From Chloroflexota bacterium (lineage in GTDB: Bacteria > Chloroflexota > Anaerolineae > B4-G1 > SLSP01): a stretch of 8,232 nucleotides of DNA. The stretch is taken from positions 2,588 through 10,819 of the forward strand of contig JAKJAE010000071.1 in NCBI GenBank assembly GCA_022707665.1, in the 5' to 3' direction. Made by a program: the position numbers and the translations under genes. Under the pieces are notes generated by a model that searched no databases, was not told the origin of the DNA, and worked only from the letters and a program-made list of their open reading frames with translations. Positions 6,181 through 8,232 of the stretch are shown one piece after another; position 1 is the stretch's first letter, and each line of letters begins with the position of its first letter.

Positions 6181-8232
6181 ATGCGTTGGCTTGAGCCCAG
6201 GTCCGTTGAGGTCCCCCGGCAGTTCCGGGAGGCCATCGGCGGGCACCCGCTTGTTGCTGAAACGCTTGTGCGCCGCGGCGTCGCGACGATTGCCGAAGCT
6301 CAGGCGTTTCTGGATCCGAACGCGTATGTGCCCGCCCCAGCAGGCGACCTACCGGGTATGACTGCGGCGGTGGCACGGGTGTGGCGCGCAGTCCAAACCG
6401 GTGAGCCGATCCTGGTCTGGGGCGATTTCGATGTTGATGGGCAGACTGCGACGACCGTGCTCGTGGTATGCCTGCGGGATCTGGGAGCGGATGTCCGGCA
6501 CCGCATACCTGTGCGGGAGACCGAGTCGCACGGCATCGCCCTGCCGTCGCTCGCAGAGGAGCTCTCCACGTCTGTATCCCTGATCATAACCTGTGACACA
6601 GGTATCGATGCCGCAGAGGCTGTTGCCTATGCCGCGGCGCACGGCGTCGACGTTGTGGTGACTGACCATCACGAACTGCCCACGTCGTTGCCGCAAGCCT
6701 GTGCCATCGTCAATCCGCATTTTCTCCCCGAGGGCCATCCACTTGGCACCTTGCCAGGCGTTGGGGTGGCCTACAAACTGGCGGAAGCGCTGTATGCCAA
6801 AGCTGGACGTGGCATGGAGGCATCCGGTCTCCTGGATCTGGTCGCGCTGGGAATCGTCGCCGATGTCGCTGTCCAGAGGGGCGAGACACGGTATTTGCTG
6901 CAGCGTGGACTTCAGGCATTGCGGGAAACACGGAGGTTGGGCCTCCAGGAATTGATGAAGCTTGCAGGCATCAAGGCCGCAAGCCTCGATGAGGAGAGCA
7001 TTGGCTTTGCGCTCGCCCCCCGCCTGAATGCGCTGGGGCGCCTCTCCGACGCGAACCCGATCGTGGACTTTTTTACGACCGATGAGCTGACACGTGCTCG
7101 TGTTTTGGCGTCTGAGCTCGAGGCTCTGAATGCGCGCCGCAGAATGATGTGCGATCAGGTCGATGCTGCGGCTGAGGAACGTCTTCAGGCCGATACCGAG
7201 CAGCTAAGAGGTGCCGCGATTGTTCTCGCTGATCCCCACTGGCCGGCAGGGATCATTGGTATCGTTGCGAATCGCTTGGCAGAACGGCACCGGCGGCCAG
7301 TGGTTCTTCTGTCAGCGCCTCCGGGAGCGCGCGCGCGTGGATCTGCGCGGTCTGTTGAGGGTTGCCATATCACCGAGGCAATAGCTACCCAACGTGAGCT
7401 CCTGGATGGTTTTGGGGGCCATGCGATGGCGGCGGGTCTTGCGCTCGATCCTGCCCATATTGAGTCCTTCCGCAGGGGTCTGAACAGGGCAGTCGCGGCG
7501 CAGTTGACGGGTCAAGAGGTGGAGCCCGCGCTTGAGGTTCACGGATACGTAGCATTGTCGGAGTTGACGCTTGCGCTGGTCGATGATCTGGCCCGCCTTG
7601 GTCCGTTTGGTCCCGGGAATCCTCCTCTGACGCTCGTGGCGCGTGACGTGGAGATTGTCGGGAAGAGGCCATTGGGACGAAACGGGCGCCATGTGCAGAT
7701 CACGATCGAGGATCGTGAGAAGGATCAGCGCGCGGTCGTTTGGTGGAACTGGGATGGGGCGTCCATCCCCGGGGGGCGAGTGGACCTCGCGTTCTCGGCG
7801 GGTGTGAACGAGTTCAGGGGGAAGACCGAAGTACGGTTGGTATGGCGGGATGCACGCGCTTCCGTAGCCGGGGCGATCGAAGTCGCTGCGCAGGCTGCCG
7901 GACCACTTTGCGTCGAAGACTGGCGAGGCGCGGCAGATGCTGAGCGTCGGTTGGCCGAGTTGCTTGCGCGCGATGCGGCCATCGCTGTGTGGGATGAAGG
8001 TCAGGTACCCGGTGCATGGTCTGGCGAACGGCACCACCGGTTTGCATTGCCCGTGGCGGAGACACTTGTCGTATGGGTGCGCCCCCCGAGCCCCGCTGTG
8101 CTGAGGTCGGTTGTGGAGCGTGTGGCTCCCACGCGGGTCGTGTTGGTTGGGCGGGGCGGTGTGGCGGCTGAGATGGGTGAGTTTCTGAATCATCTTGCCG
8201 GCTTGGTCAAGTACGCGATTGGGCAGAAAGGC
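6181..8232 (+). CDS. recJ: Single-stranded-DNA-specific exonuclease RecJ, 3' end cut off
   Basis: RecJ degrades single-stranded DNA 5' to 3' in recombination, mismatch repair and base excision repair. The frame is open for 684 codons and leaves the window without a stop. DHH-family metal motifs: DFDVDG at 82-87, CDTG at 138-141, DHHE at 162-165 and GIVAD at 224-228. RLNALGRL at 281-288 and HWPAGIIGIVANR at 353-365 follow. The DHHA1 part carries GSARS at 387-391 and GGHAMAAG at 412-419. LGPFGPGNP at 473-481 opens the OB-like DNA-binding domain, which runs to about residue 545, and a further C-terminal region of at least 135 residues follows; E. coli RecJ has only 577 residues. The ATG at 6181 gives an MRWLEPRS start much like other RecJ proteins (the B. 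subtilis protein begins near MRWEIQRP), but no clear ribosome site precedes it. GTG 6160 is the alternative and would add 7 residues. It lies 92 bases after gpmA, beyond the hairpin. Confidence 0.95.
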   Translation, partial: MRWLEPRSVEVPRQFREAIGGHPLVAETLVRRGVATIAEAQAFLDPNAYVPAPAGDLPGMTAAVARVWRAVQTGEPILVWGDFDVDGQTATTVLVVCLRDLGADVRHRIPVRETESHGIALPSLAEELSTSVSLIITCDTGIDAAEAVAYAAAHGVDVVVTDHHELPTSLPQACAIVNPHFLPEGHPLGTLPGVGVAYKLAEALYAKAGRGMEASGLLDLVALGIVADVAVQRGETRYLLQRGLQALRETRRLGLQELMKLAGIKAASLDEESIGFALAPRLNALGRLSDANPIVDFFTTDELTRARVLASELEALNARRRMMCDQVDAAAEERLQADTEQLRGAAIVLADPHWPAGIIGIVANRLAERHRRPVVLLSAPPGARARGSARSVEGCHITEAIATQRELLDGFGGHAMAAGLALDPAHIESFRRGLNRAVAAQLTGQEVEPALEVHGYVALSELTLALVDDLARLGPFGPGNPPLTLVARDVEIVGKRPLGRNGRHVQITIEDREKDQRAVVWWNWDGASIPGGRVDLAFSAGVNEFRGKTEVRLVWRDARASVAGAIEVAAQAAGPLCVEDWRGAADAERRLAELLARDAAIAVWDEGQVPGAWSGERHHRFALPVAETLVVWVRPPSPAVLRSVVERVAPTRVVLVGRGGVAAEMGEFLNHLAGLVKYAIGQKG

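Noticed and set aside
7312..8193. Minus-strand frame (293 codons) opposite recJ
   Set aside because: The plus strand carries a continuous RecJ frame with family motifs through this region. The antisense product is rich in Arg, Pro and His, as expected of a shadow frame.

Overview
This is a GC-rich bacterial window with six protein genes, all on the + strand and closely packed. The gene types, and the look of the helicase, nuclease and RecJ proteins, remind me of Chloroflexota (Anaerolineae/Caldilineae-like bacteria). That placement is an impression from protein style and not a proof. No tRNA, rRNA, CRISPR array, insertion sequence or long repeat was seen, and no gene-free stretch exceeds about 120 bases.

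Layout: (1) the C-terminal 118 residues of a protein cut by the left edge, tentatively the tail of a large UvrD/AddA-type helicase-like protein; (2) a 558-residue M14 zinc carboxypeptidase without a visible signal peptide; (3) a superfamily I UvrD/PcrA-type DNA helicase with all main motifs, whose best start is a CTG overlapping the stop of the M14 gene; (4) a 14-codon mini-ORF overlapping the helicase stop, followed 2 bases later by (5) a RecB/AddB/Cas4-like PD-(D/E)XK nuclease with four iron-sulfur-type cysteines; (6) a promoter-like site and a short leader, then a 2,3-bisphosphoglycerate-dependent phosphoglycerate mutase (gpmA); (7) a strong hairpin, then recJ, the 5'-3' single-strand DNA exonuclease, which runs off the right edge.

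Taken together: genes 2 to 5 look like one transcription unit, with a 4-base overlap (CTGA), another 4-base overlap (ATGA) and Shine-Dalgarno sites at each junction. The helicase and nuclease very likely work as a two-subunit DNA end-processing or recombination enzyme, comparable in logic to AddAB or to Cas4 with a partner helicase. RecJ nearby, and possibly the cut gene at the left edge, strengthen the DNA repair theme. The carboxypeptidase and the glycolytic mutase do not obviously belong to it. The mutase has its own likely promoter, and a hairpin separates it from recJ.

The most notable items are the probable CTG start of the helicase, the coupled mini-ORF between helicase and nuclease, the stand-alone Fe-S nuclease paired with a helicase outside any CRISPR locus, and the hairpin that sits too close to recJ to leave room for a promoter after it. 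No wholly new system is evident.
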